Source: Akebia trifoliata
Taxonomy: Eukaryota; Streptophyta; Magnoliopsida; Ranunculales; Lardizabalaceae
Assembly: GCA_017979445.1 (NCBI GenBank)
Contig: CM030708.1
Coordinates: forward strand, 35,716,721-35,780,720
Reading direction: 5' to 3'
DNA: 64,000 nt
Shown here in pieces: positions 12,401 to 24,509 of the stretch (the stretch's first letter is position 1; every line of letters starts with the position of its first letter). A program made the position numbers and the translations under genes. Below the pieces are notes generated by a model. The model ran no database searches, had not been told where the DNA came from, and was given only the letters and a program-made list of their open reading frames with translations.

Positions 12401-15400
12401 CCTTTTTCTTTTGTTTCAGATTTTAGAGGAGCTAAACCTCACGATGGATCAATTCATCGACTTGTGCATTCTTTCTGGGTGTGACTATTGCGACAGTATT
12501 CGAGGTTAGTATTGACTCTTTATGCTTGTCTTCTCTGGAGTATGCTTAATTGGTACTTGTAAGACTTTTTTGAGAAACTGTGTTTTTTTCTATTTTAAAG
12601 AGTAAGCAAAAGAAATATAGAAGAAGAAAACAGAAGCTTGTGATGTATTTTCACAGTGCATCATGTTGCTATTTTTTACTTTTTTATTATTCTTTTGGGA
12701 GAATCATAGACAGGCACAAGTTTGTTGGTGCTTCCTAGGTTATTTGTAATTGTCAAGATCTATACTTTTTTTTGTTTGCTGAGCGTTAAGATCTATAGTA
12801 TGATCAACCTCATTTATGAACAGAATGAGATGCTGCTATGTAAGTGTATGCCATCAACCGTAATAAAGCCTTATACCAAAGACTTGGGTTCAGCCAAACG
12901 AATCATGTCCTCCATTCCACTGTCCGGAGCCATGTCTTTTGTTATTCAAAGTGAGTTCATATCTGCTTTCACTTTCTCCATCAACGTTCGTATCTGCATA
13001 CATAGTCCGGACGTAACTCAAACGATTTCCTCAACATTGTTAGAAGAGTCAATGAGAGCTGGGTGGATTGAGGTTTACTTACCTACTTTAGTTTATCATG
13101 AAACCAACAAACAAGAAACCTTAAGCATTGGTGGTGGTGGTCCATGAAAACTTTTAGAGCCTAACCTATTAGCCCAAGAATATGTTTATAGACAGGTGAC
13201 CCAAACAGAGGAGCTCTGCAATTCCGCTCACCTCTTTTATCCATGAAATGTATTTGTAATATTTACCCTCAAATCTCCATTATATGCTGTTTTTCTCGTC
13301 AATGAATTCTCTTTACCTATCAAAATAAATAAATCATCCTCTGTTTAAAAGTCCAATTCCCCATGGTTTGAGGTTTATTAGTAGTTAAATTATTTTGTTG
13401 TACTATCCACAAGCTAAAAATGCTTACTATGACTGGTCTTATGGCTCGTACAAAATAATTTGTTTGCCAATGCAGATAACTACATGACTGAGGATCATGT
13501 GTAAAATACTTTAGAAAATTGGAATTAAGAAAGTGTAATATTTTTGTGTTCAATTTTTTTATATAATAATTTTTATTCACATAGAGCTACTTCTTTCTTT
13601 TCCTTCAATTGTAGAAACTTGCTTGATTGAAGTCTCTGTTTACTTTGATTTCGAACGGGATTTGAGTTCATTACTTTTGCTAATCTTTTACTGTGATGTG
13701 TACTTCAGGTATTGGAGGACAGACTGCTTTGAAGCTTATTCGTCAACATGGTCATATAGAGGATATATTGGAGAACATAAACAAAGAGAGGTTCTTGAGT
13801 CTGGAACTTATTGTTTGAAATGTTTGTGCATGCATTTCCTTACTTTCTTTCGAGATATTGAAATGATTCTACTTTCATTGATCTCTTATGTAAAAATCCC
13901 GGTTACTTCAGAAAATAGTAGCTATGATAGGTTGGTGGATCTTTAGGTAAGGTTGTAAGTGAAGATGTTGCTGGAGAGTTGTTCACATCTCAAATTAGTT
14001 TGTCAATGTCACATGCACTTGATCATAGCATTGGTCTTCAGTTTCTGATATAATTGTTGGCAAGCTTGGCCAAAAGGTTATCTTGGATGATAGCTGTACT
14101 TCTAGAATTATTCTGATGGATGTCATACACAGTTATTCTCAGAGACTTTGCCTGTTGAATTCAAATAAACTAAATTTATTTCAAAACATTTTAGTTTAAG
14201 ACTTCTAAATTTTCTTTTCTTTTTTCTACTGAAGATTAGCTAGTCCATTCTCAGAGATGAGTAGATGTTTGAGTCAATGCAACATTTCTCTCAAAAACCA
14301 TCCAAAGTGTATTAGTTCCTTTTCATGCCATAACCCACACCAAAGTGGCATGCATATCAGTAGAAGATTTCCAACTCCTATTTCATTATAACCTTTTTGA
14401 AATCCCACCAGTTTCTGACACATTGTTCTTGGAAGTTTTTTAAATTAATGAACTATTAATTCCATCCTTATTAACTGTCAGTCATCTGTCATTGTCTGTC
14501 CCAATGGACAATAGCTTTAATTATGGCATACTATATATAGTTCATGGAGGCTATTGACAGGTAGTTCAGAATGATTTAATCGCTTGATACTTTTGATGGC
14601 AGTGACCAAGGACTTGAGAAGTATTTCTGTTCTGCTTTTTAACAACTGGTTGTATCCTTTGCAGGTATCAAATACCTGAGGATTGGCCATATCAAGAAGC
14701 TAGACGTCTTTTTAAAGAACCTTTAGTCTCTTCTGATGACATGCAACCCGAGATGAAGTGGACTACACCTGATGAAGAGGTGAATGGTTGTCTTTAGTTT
14801 TTATTTTGAAAATTTTAACTTTTTTGCATCTTTGAGTTGGTAATTTGATTTTTACCCTTCTTTTGTTCATCCATAAGGGGCTAATAACCTTTCTGGTAAA
14901 CGAAAACGGATTCAACAATGATCGAGTCATGAAGGCATGTCCTCCGTTCAAATTTAATGAATTTCTTAAGCATGCTCTGCATTATGTTTTACACCTCTAT
15001 AAAAGAAAGCCGTCTTACATTGACATCTGTGCTGTCAATAGGCTATAGAAAAGATCAAAGTAGCCAAGAACAAATCATCTCAAGGCCGGTAAGTGTTCTT
15101 AAATAAATAAAAATGAGTGTCAAACAAACTTCTTTTACAGGTTTATGACGCCATGTTGATTTTGTACAGATTGGAGTCCTTCTTTAAGCCAGTGATGAGC
15201 ACATCTGTTCCCCTTAAACGGAAGGTTTGTATTTCCATGAAGTATTCCGAGCATCTATTGTAGATTTTCCTTTTATTAAAATCAATTTTGTTCTTTCAAT
15301 GGTGTTCTTATCCTGTAGAGTGAGAGAAAGGAAGTTCTATACCACTGAAAAGTCAAACTAAGTTGCTTTTATTTTGGACATTCTTATGGATCAGTTGGAG

Positions 15401-18400
15401 GTCCACAAGTGTCAAATTAGTATTGGAGCTTTGCGTGAACCTTATACAAAAGGGTCTTTGGTTTGGTGCTTGAACATGCAAAACAAATTTCTTAAAATTT
15501 GAGAGTCCTCATCTAAAACCAAATTAAAGCTTCATCTGTGGTTTATTCTCTATCTGATGCAGAAAATGAAGTTCTTTAATTTGGTTATTACGTTACTTCC
15601 TATGGACTCAAGAATGTTAGATGGATATCCACGCATCTCATCAATGTTTATTTGTCCTTCTAGAAACTTGTAGTGCTGCTACTTCCTCTGAAGTTAAAAA
15701 TGTTATGTGAATCTCCTTAAAAGTGTTTTGGTTACGGTCAGTCTAAATGTAACTTGGAGTATTAGGTCTCTCTCTTGTGAAGCTGACAGTCTCATGTTTC
15801 TCTGCTGCTAATTGTGTTTGCAATCTTGAAGTGGTAACAAGCTTTCTTGTGCTTGACTGTATACAGAAGGACCTTAAATATTTTCTAACTGAAAATTAAT
15901 TAAGCTTCTTATGTAAGTATGTTATGGATAAATGTTCTGTCAAAATTTAAAAAGCTCTTTACAACTGCTTCATAAGTGTGAAGCATTTTTGTTTGTTTGT
16001 TTCTTTTGGTGCATAAACTGTTTCTAGTTATATCAACTGAAAAAATGATGAAGGAGAAAGCTCTACGGTAGAAGCTTGTTCAGATTTCTTGGGAACACTT
16101 AATTGGCTACCATGATATATTTGGTACATTGGGTGACAGGAAAACAAATGCATGCTTGGAGTTCCCTGTCCAGCCCCCAAGTCTAAGATGTTTTCTGTAC
16201 AAGTTTGTATCCACTCAAGGCCCGAGGTCATTGGCAACTCAAACCTGTCAACTCTGGCTCTGGGTTCCAACCATTCTGGGTCATTCTCCAGTGGTTTCTA
16301 CTTCAGCGCATGAATCTGAAAACCCTGGTGAATTTTCATCCCAAGCCGATGTTCTACTTTGCTGAATTTGCGTTATTAGAAATTAGATCTGCTTTATAGA
16401 TTTGAATAACCTTCATGGACAAACAAAAAATTGGTCACTTTTATTAGTTCATAATTTTTCAGGTGTCTTTTGAGATGTACCTAAATGTTTGCATAAAAAA
16501 AACAACCAATGTAATCCAAAGAGAACATGATAGGTGGGAATGGACGAGGGGGAAGGATCTGAGATTCTCTGTCCATTCTTTCCATAAGTGGTTTATCCCT
16601 TTTGTTGAGCGCTCCTTCTCGGAGTCCATCATTTGGTCCAAGTTAGTTTCTTCTAAAATCTCCTTTTTTGTTTGGTTGGCTTCCTTAGGGGGGATTTTTA
16701 CGACGGACAATTTAATTGCCTGGGTTTGAATCACTTCCAACTGCTGCCCCTTTTGTTTGAGGGATGGGGAATCTGTTGACCATATTTTAATTCATTACTC
16801 TTTTTCTCATGATATTTGGTCCCTTTTCCTTGCACTATTCTGTATTAACCGGGTTTTACCTTAGAAGTTCTTCTTGTTGTTAGAAGAGTGAGCCAATAAT
16901 GCTTTCTCCTCAAGAAAAAGATACCTTTGGGCTATGCTTCCCTCGGCTATTGTTTAGGGGTTGTGGAACGAGAGAAATAACATGGTGTTCAAAGGTAAGG
17001 TGAGAAGCTCTCATGGTGTTTTCTTGGAGATCTTGGGCCTTTTATACATTTGGTCAAAATTGAACATAGAGTTTGTGGAGACTACTTTCGATGACTTCGT
17101 TTTTAGATGGAATTCCTTCTGTAATCATTGATGTTTTAGATTTATTTTCGTTCGTTTTGCTTTTCTTTGAGAGGCTAACTCAGCTTTCTCTCCTTCTATT
17201 TTGTTCCTCCTTTTATCAATATATTTTATACTTATTAAAAAAAAAACAAAAAAAGAAGCTTACAAAGTTGGTTTTTGAGGCTACGTGGTCGTTGGTTCAA
17301 CTCCAGCTTACCCAACAAAACATAAGTTACTTCTCGAGGATTTTGGAGCTCAAAGGAGGTTCCTTTTTAATTTTTTTTTTCCTTTGATCAATTTGATTTA
17401 AAATAGAAATATGAGTGGTAAGAAGTAAAACAAATTACAGTAGTTGTAACATAGGATGTCTTAACTCCCAATTAGCACGTTGGTCTCCAAAAACGTTCCT
17501 TAAGGTGGGAAGTTACCTCTTGATTTGCCTATAGATGTGAATGATGAATGGATGTTTGATTGGCAGTGAATCTGGTCCTACTTGGAATTTGGGGTTCAGA
17601 AGAAATTTTAATGATTGGGAGCTAACTGAGGTGACATCTTTCCTTGATCTTATGCATACAGTTCAACTCAACGACAGCGAACAGGACAAATGGGAATGGG
17701 TAAGGGCTAAGGATTCAAGGTTCTCTGTCAGATCTTTCTATGTTTGGCTTACCTCCTACGCAGAGAGTTCCCTAGCGGGATCTATTAGTTGGTCCAGGTT
17801 AGTTCCCTCTAAAGTATCTTTTTTTGTTTGGTTGGCCAATCTGGGTAGGATCCTTACGTTGGATAATTTGATTGTGCGGGGTTGGATCATTCCCAATTGT
17901 TGCCCTCTTTGTATGAATGATGGGGAATCTGTCGATCATATATTGATCCATTGCTCATTTTCTTATAATATTTGGTCGAAATTCCTTGGTCTCTTCGGTT
18001 TGAATTGGGTTCCTCCTCGTAAGTTCTCCTCGTTGTTAGTAGAATGGACTAGTAACGTTTTCCACTCCAGAAAAAGGATTCTTTGGGCTTTGCTCCCCTC
18101 AGCTATCGCTTGGGGGATCTGGAACGAAAGAAATAACAGAGTGTTCAATAATCAGAGTAGCAGTTCTCATGCAGGTTTTTTGGAGATCTTGGGTTTGTTA
18201 TACCTTTGGTCAAAGCAGCATATAGAGTTTGCGGGGACTACATTTGATGATTTTGAGTTTAGATGGCACTCATTTTGTAATTACTAATGTTGTTTTTCTT
18301 TTCTTTTTTGTTCTTATTTGAGGCTTTCTCGGCCTCTTTGTTTCTTATTTCCCCTTTCTGATCAATATATTATACTTTTCAAAAAAAAAAAAAAGGCTAT

Positions 18401-19100
18401 GACAATTTTAGAAATTCTCCCAAGTTCCAATAATATCTAGAGGTCCCTACAGGTGATTATCACAATACCCATGCATCTAGTGATGTTTATGGAGTGCCTT
18501 ACACTGCAATTGATCTGGAAAAGAGTTAATAAAACCACAGCTTCCTTATATTAGATTATTTTTTATATATTTTATATCCTCATATGATTAAATTAGGTAT
18601 CTCATTCTCTTCCTTTTAACGATATTTTCAGTACGTGGAGCATAAAACATGTAAGATTAAAACTAAGGAATTCATCTTCCAGTTTGAACTGGTCTATGCT
18701 CTGATATGGTTCTGTTCATTTGGAACCAGACTAGGATTGTATCTAATGTATCCACTGTTGGATTTGAGTGTAATCAAATCATGTCATCCTTTGTTAACTA
18801 AACATTTCTTTTGCCTGCCCATCTTTTGGTTTCCTTTCCATTGCTGCTGTCCCCCCCACCCTCTCTCTTTTAATTCTTCACAAGTTCCTTTGTTCCTTTC
18901 TAAATATTTTTTAACAAATATGCAGATCTGTAAAACTCTAGGTGCATTTTCCTTATTGCTGCAAATTTTTATTCAGTATTCCTGTTTACATCATTTTATT
19001 GTTCAGTTTTACCATATTCTCATTGCAGGACACACCGCAGAAGGCCACAAAGGAAACCACCAACAAGAAATCGAAGGCCAGTGGTGGGAGGAAGAAGTAG
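9486..19100 (+). CDS. FEN1: Flap endonuclease 1 (FEN1), 17 exons
   Basis: XPG/Rad2-family nuclease that cuts 5' flaps during Okazaki fragment maturation and long-patch base excision repair in the nucleus. Exons: 9486-9497, 9579-9695, 9837-9895, 10053-10112, 10210-10263, 10349-10397, 10511-10558, 11880-11945, 12076-12126, 12216-12335, 12420-12504, 13709-13790, 14665-14779, 14878-14934, 15042-15088, 15170-15224, 19029-19100. They total 1149 nt and encode 382 residues, the normal plant length. The N-terminus MGIKGLTKLL is canonical. Metal ligands are present: D34 (IAIDAS), D87 (YVFDGKPP), E159/E161 (SEAEAE), D180/D182 (SEDMDS) and D234 (SGCDYC), followed by the H3TH loop [11 protein letters not shown]. 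The PCNA-binding PIP box QGRLESFF is at 339-346 and a basic tail ends the protein. Introns 5, 9 and 14 use GC donors. The 3.8-kb last intron carries LINE and SINE fragments. Confidence 0.96.
11030..11150. repeat. Possible LTR-derived fragment in FEN1 intron 7
   Basis: After an A-rich stretch, the sequence GTCCCACATTG...CTACATAAAGGAGCTTGGGG resembles the promoter part of plant LTRs, which commonly hold GTCCCACAT followed by TATAAAGGAGC. No LTR ends or target duplication are visible, so this is a resemblance only. Confidence 0.35.
11212..11697. repeat. Two-copy diverged tandem duplication in FEN1 intron 7
   Basis: Copy 1 (about 11212-11453) and copy 2 (about 11466-11697) align along their whole length. 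Shared landmarks in the same order are ATATT(G/A)GACAACTGAT, AACTT, GTGTTTTTCTCA, ACATTATA/G, ACTCAACCTTTT, ACATGC, TTGAGTGAG and GATCC(T/A)GAT. Divergence looks like 20-25% by eye, so the duplication is old. It is non-coding and absorbed into the intron. Confidence 0.8.
13200..13335 (+). mobile_element. Possible retroelement 3' tail in FEN1 intron 11
   Basis: The stretch ending ACCTATCAAAATAAATAAAT resembles the terminus shared by the LINEs of this window (CTTATCAAAA). No coding remnant precedes it, so the assignment is weak. Confidence 0.3.
16510..17256 (+). mobile_element. 5'-truncated LINE (zf-RVT region to poly(A)) in FEN1 last intron
   Basis: The frame 16510-16729 encodes the segment after the reverse transcriptase: [30 protein letters not shown] nonsense codon follows [13 protein letters not shown]. 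Remnants of the Cys/His motif and the tail MVFKG...LGLLYIWSK follow with several stops. It ends in the family terminus ACTTATT plus poly(A). The orientation is sense to FEN1, and the copy is clearly inactive. Confidence 0.85.
17257..17330 (+). mobile_element. tRNA-derived SINE fragment
   Basis: Immediately after the LINE poly(A) lies TTGAGGCTACGTGGTCGTTG, then the B-box-like GGTTCAACTCC and the 3' signature AGCTTACCCAACAAAA. This matches the 3' half of the better-preserved SINE at 52061-52147. The A-box half is missing or decayed. Confidence 0.55.
17540..18394 (+). mobile_element. 5'-truncated LINE with intact C-terminal zf-RVT frame
   Basis: A 248-codon open frame (17541-18287) covers the ORF2 C-terminus. 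It contains [43 protein letters not shown], the zinc-knuckle-like CCPLC...HILIHC of the zf-RVT domain, and the tail [15 protein letters not shown]. The 3'UTR and terminus ACTTTTC plus poly(A) end at 18394. The uninterrupted frame suggests this is the youngest of the two copies in this FEN1 intron. The frame is a fragment of ORF2 and not a host gene. Confidence 0.88.
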
Positions 19101-22100
19101 TTCTTATGGAGTTCAAACCTTGCAATAGGCTAATGGAGTCATGTTATGGTCAGGTTAGAGAGTTTTTTTAATTGACTCCTAGTTTATTGGTTATTGATTT
19201 ACAGCCTAAGAGCCAAGTCCTCATCAATTTCTGCAGCCATGCTAGTTCTCCATAGCAGTATCCAATTTATGCATACTTCCACGAACTGTTTAATGTTTTG
19301 CCATCATGATATTACCATTTTCACCAGAAATTGCTGCATTGTAATAGCTGTCACCTAAACTATTAAGTTCTGGTAGGGAGGCTACGTTTGTCCAAGCTTT
19401 CAGCAAAAGTATTGTGTAGTCGAAGAAGACATGTTAGGGTGGCTATTTGTGCTAAACTTTTAGAAGGTTCTTGGTCATGAGATTAAATGGTCTAAATGCA
19501 GCTTGCTTGCTTGCCTGTAGCTGGTATTAAGGTGGGTGAACCCAGCCATATAATCGGGACTGCCATATGTTAAACTTTGTGGTTGTCTTACTTTTGAACA
19601 TGAGAAGGGATCTTGACTTTCCTCTATGATTTTGTCTTTTGCTTTTATCTTTAGGTAGTTTATCCTTTCATGGTAGCCTTTCTGTTATACTTGTCAAAAG
19701 TCATTTAATGGTTCCTCATTACTCTAAAAGGGTGAAAGATATATTGGAATCTGTAACCTTTCAAACCAATTGATAAATAAAAAGATGATTGGTTGTCCCT
19801 TCTAACTTCTAATGCCATGTCTTTTGAAATTGTGTACTCTTGAACAGGTTGGCAGTTGCCTTCTTTTGACAACTTTGAATCCCTGGTAAGTCTCCTTAAG
19901 CAATCTTGCCATGGTTTTAAGCTGCAGTAATGGGTTCTTTATGCCATCTAACACATTTTAGAGTGCTCCAACATGGGCGGTTAACCCTGTAACACTTGGT
20001 TAATCCAGGAAATTTGATTGAGGTGGGGACAGTTTTACTCTTGTGAAGTACATCTTCCGTGACTTTGTTTTTGATCTACATCTCTTTTACGTGTAACTGA
20101 TTGGTGGATCCAAACATTGGACAGTAAAGTACTATTTTCTTATCTTTTCTTTTTCTCTTAGCTTAGCAGTTGTGTTCATGACGGCACCTGATATATAAGC
20201 ATGTTTCTGGACCATATGCCAATTTTGCTGGACTGTTAGAAGGAGCGCAATGGATTGGATGGTTATGATCATCTCTTCACATTGTGATTTTAATCACGAA
20301 GTTTCTAGATGGAGCTTTGGTGTCACTTTTGCTCCTCCAATCCTGCTCCCAAAATATGGGAATCCACTCTTCATGAAGAATTTCAGTCCATCCATCATAT
20401 AAAGTCAATTTTTTTTTTCCATAAACAGATATATATCGATAATTGATATCCTTGAAAACAAATCTTGCATTGAAATATTGTTGAACATTATGATTAGAAT
20501 ACACTAATGAGATAATAATGGAAAATTTAAAAAAATTTGCTGCAATTACAAAATATAAAACTGCCAAGTAGAAGCAGCATTGATAAAACATATATTGTAT
20601 ATTTAATTACTAAATAATTGTAATGATAAAAAACTATGTTGTTGTAACTAGCTGAAGGTGGATGGTACAAGTACACATAAATCATACTTGTCGTGCTGAA
20701 AAATGTATGTATCGGAATAAAATATAAATAAGCTATACTCACAGTGGGATTATGATTGTATTTGTCTAAATCCCAATTTATTAAATAAAAAATATGTTTA
20801 AAAATTATACATTCCAATCCGTCACAATTTTTATCTTTTTGTGAGAGTATGTGATGACGCAAGTACATGATCTGATCAAATTGACTTTTGAATGTGTATA
20901 TAACATGCCCACCCGCACCCACTCTATGCTCTCAGGTCATTGAAGTGTTATTTAAATGAGGTTGTCTGTGTCCTGTTGCAACTTACAAGATGCTTAACGG
21001 CCATTATTATTAAGGCTATTTTCATTCTTTTATTTAGCTGAAATGAGTGCCAACTATTCCTAATAATAGCATGTTTTTAATTGCCAAACATACCATTAAC
21101 ACTTGGGTTTTAAACAAAAAAAAAAAAAAAAAACAAGAGGATTAAGGAAAATGTATATTGGATGCAATCTTAAAGATTCAAATGCTTTGGTAATCGTGAT
21201 CAGAGGAGAATGCAAATAATTAAGAACATTTATTTATTTTTAACTTTTTACCATCACAAGTTCTGTTTCTGTAACACACAAGTTCATCCTCAAGATTCCA
21301 CTTTGTAAATTTATTTTGAATGAACTGCGACATCATATAAAATTTATTTTTCTCTTTTTCTCTTTTGGGGTTAAACGTATAACTTTTAACACGTTTTCAA
21401 GTTCCAAAAAGGAAGAATTTCTTGATAGGTCGAACAAGAAAAAGTGAGATCTAATACGTGTGCCTCACAAAGGGTTTAAAAAAAAAGCAACGATAAGAAT
21501 CTTATGCTTTTCTATCGGCATAATAATAGTACAGGGTGTCGAGCTAGATTGCCTCTCCTTTTTATTTACTTTAAATTATCAACTCAATCACGTATTACTT
21601 AAATTATCAACTCAAACCCTAATTTATTATATTCCAGTCCTACTTTGTAGTTATTAAGTGTGTTTCCTCGTCAATCTAGATAGGAAAGACTGCTAATATT
21701 TGATAAACTAGAAAATATTTCAAAGCAATTATCTCCATTTCTGTTTAGTTCAAAATTACTCGTAAGGGTTGATAGATGGTGGAGGGGTACGTTGTCTATG
21801 GAATCAGGGTTTGATGCCTTTATTACTACTTGAGTGCTATATGAAATTAAAAATAATAGTAATAATAACAAAATTGATTATATTTCATCGAACTAAATGT
21901 TGAATGATCAAATTCTTAGATTTAGTGAAAATAGATGTAGATAATAATAATAATAATAAGAATTAAAAACAAATTCTTTTATTGAAAATATAGGACTCTA
22001 TTCGATGATGAAGAGAATTGATACAACTGGCAAAATTACTTCAGTTAGTTAGAAGGAATGTACGAATAAAAGAGCAAAAGAAATAAAATTAGATAATTGG

Positions 22101-23062
22101 TGGGAACATTTTGATTCTTTTGAAATAGGTCCATCCAATCCATTGGCTCGTCGTATCAGCAACTTGACGGTTTGTTGCATTTTGCCATTATTTTTCTTAT
22201 ACCATACTTTAATTTAGGAGTTAGGCTAGCGTGACTAACTTAATCATGCTCCTAGCGTGACTAAGACTTTTTAGATGCACATAAATTATGTCACTTTCGC
22301 CAAATGACAAATAAGCCTTTGAAAGTTAATAGCCTAAAATTAGATTTCAAAGAAGTATATATATAATTTTTTTTTTTTAAGATCAAAGACTTTAGAAATG
22401 GACAACCAGTGATTTCTCATATTTATAATTCAAATTTGACCATAAAAAATTCTCTTTTTTTTTTATTTTTTCTTTAAAAGGGGGAAGCGAAGGGCAGATC
22501 TTCAAGTTTTGTACTTTACCTCTCTAAGTAGCATTTTATGAATATGATATGATAAGATTGATTGGGTTTAATTTTCAAGTCATAACTTCAAATCTTTATA
22601 TGTCCTTCCACAAAAATTATATAAGTGTTGGGTGAAATGGTACATCTGACCTATCAAAGGAAAAAAAAAAAAAATATGATCATGCATGCCACACGGACAG
22701 GTAGTCATGGAACTCACCAAATTGTCATTTTCAATTTAATTTGGAGTATTCCTTACGTGATTTGCCTTCATATTCCATATATCTTTAGAAAAGAATAAAC
22801 CTTTGTGTACCAAACAGCTCCACCATATCTATATATGATCCACTTTAAAATTCAAATGGATTCTTTATCATACATGTTATATACAGCTGAAGAAAGAAAG
22901 AGAGGCATATGCGTGGGTAATATGCTTGTGGCCGTATCACATTCTTAAACCAGAAAATGACCAGTAACCGATAACAAGATATAAATTATTCGAAATTCCA
23001 CCCCCACCCCCACCCCCACAAAATATGCTCATCACCTCACCTCATATTCCTTCAAGAGTTCA
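19101..23062. other. FEN1 3' flank and AT-rich intergenic DNA
   Basis: The FEN1 3'UTR must begin here. A possible 3'UTR exon at 19848-19885 has both an acceptor (GAACAG) and a donor (CTG|GTAAGT). From about 20270 onward the sequence is AT-rich, with poly(A) runs near 21115-21133 and 22661-22674 and an ATA/ATT-rich patch near 21943-21960. No coding-like segment or recognisable transposon was found. Confidence 0.55.
22998..23019. repeat. C-rich tract with three C5 runs
   Basis: CCA followed by three CCCCCA units lies about 45 bases upstream of the TATA box at 23063. The minus strand carries runs of 2, 5, 5 and 5 G, so a two-tier G-quadruplex (or an i-motif on the plus strand) is conceivable, but a regular three-tier one is not. 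Confidence 0.8.
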
Positions 23063-23070
23063 TATAAATA
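23063..23070 (+). promoter_or_regulatory. TATA box of the HAD nucleotidase gene
   Basis: A perfect TATAAATA lies about 70-80 bases before an excellent splice donor (GGGAAG|GTAAGG at 23142/23143). Transcription would start near 23095-23100. The resulting short leader exon would be spliced to one of the acceptors just before the ATG at 24510. This is inferred from position and motif quality only. Confidence 0.55.
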
Positions 23071-23142
23071 GCCCCATCCCCCCGGCGGACTATTGGATCG
23101 TGCATCCGAGTTTTGTGTGTTTTTTTTCTACGTTTTGGGAAG

Positions 23143-24498
23143 GTAAGGTAATGCGTTTTGTTGACTCATTCAAGTTTTGGATTATTTGTTTTCATTGAGT
23201 TCTTTTGACACTGTGTTCAAACTGCCACATCAGTGCAGTGTCGAACGAAGTCAGTTCAGCATTTTCTATGTGGTGTGGTTTCTCAACTCAGCCATGGGAT
23301 TCCCTTGTTTCTATCATAATTAATTGTAGTCTATTGGTTGTGTTTGGGCGAGCGAAAGAAGTAGAGCTCTCTATAAATTTGAAGCTCTAAGGAACTTCTT
23401 GCTAATATTTATTCAGTTACCCTCCTCATTATGAGTTGGATTTCACATGTGGATAGGTGTCCATATCCCACCTAATCAAATTAATTGCTCCTTCCGTCCC
23501 TCTCTTACTCCTCAACATTTTGAGCATGAAATAGTTTTCTCATTCCATTCTTCACACAACACGCACAAGAGAGAACAAGTACACAAACCAGTAATCTTTT
23601 GAAGGATTTTTTAAGATCGTTTCTTACCCATTTGAAAGTGTGTTACTGGGCTTGTGAAAACTTATTTCACAAGTTCAAGACATTCATTGGCATCCCAAAA
23701 ATTAGTCTTTTACAAGTATTTGCTATCCTAGCAACTTTCCGGTAAGTGAATATTTGTTCTTGTTTGATGAAGATAATTAGTAATCCAAAAGTTGCTCTTC
23801 TTTTGATGTTGTATCTTGTAATTTTTCCCTCCCATTATTCTTGTATAGTAGAAGCCTTTCACTATATTAGGTCCCATGATTTTTCCTCGTAAAGATTTTG
23901 GTGTTTTTTTGGTTACAATTTCTTTAATTCAGCATTTTATATTCTACTAAGAAAGGCTTGTGATTTTCCAACAATATTTTCCTTTTAGTCTAACATGTAC
24001 GTAAAGCCTACTTATGCAACCATTTTTTTTTTCTTCAAATGAAGTATTTTATGATCGATTCAGAGAAAAAATTAATAAAATAAATAACTAAGCTTTCTCT
24101 CGTTGATAAAATTATGAGATAAGTTGTATTTATCCTCTTAACTCTTCGTTGTGAAAGGTAGCCAGACCTGACACTACAGACTTCAAACTCTATATTAATG
24201 GGGCTTTCTTTCCACATGGAATCCGACATGGGAAATCCACATGGTTCATTTGAGAACATTCATCGATCAGGTTGGCCATGTGGATATATATATATAGAAC
24301 CTGTTCCCCGTATATCACACTCATGGCATGGTAACTTCTCCCTATGACATGGAGAGTGTGTGAAATGGTCTAATAGATGGCTCCATTTGTTGTCAACACC
24401 TTAGTTGTCACATATGAACACTTTTCATATAATTTATCCATTAAACAAAAAATAAATAAATAAATATTTTACAGGATTTTTTGCAGGATTTTTTGCAG
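23143..24498 (+). other. Probable 5'UTR intron with three tandem acceptors
   Basis: The donor at 23143 is GTAAGG. At the 3' end the 12-base unit TTTTTTGCAGGA is nearly triplicated, giving AG acceptors at 24474, 24486 and 24498. All lie within 36 bases of the start codon. Leader introns just before the ATG are common in plant genes of this kind. No other gene is visible in the interval. Confidence 0.5.
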
Positions 24499-24509
24499 GA
24501 TTTTTGAAA

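Noticed and set aside
12722..13147. 141-codon open frame in FEN1 intron 11
   Set aside because: Low-complexity and without motif or splice context. It lies wholly within an intron.
17541..18287. 248-residue host protein
   Set aside because: The whole frame matches the zf-RVT C-terminus of LINE ORF2 seen in several other copies and is followed by a poly(A) tail.
18635..19171. 178-codon open frame as a separate gene
   Set aside because: It runs through intron sequence and then covers the last FEN1 exon in a different frame. The FEN1 frame ([15 protein letters not shown], ending GGRKK) is the conserved one.
20527..20922. 131-codon open frame on the minus strand
   Set aside because: AT-rich DNA with Tyr/Ile/His-biased composition, no recognisable domain and no splice context.
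24281..24293. TATA-like run before the HAD ATG
   Set aside because: It is a simple TA repeat. The TATAAATA at 23063 combined with a strong leader donor is a better promoter candidate, although a second start here is not excluded.
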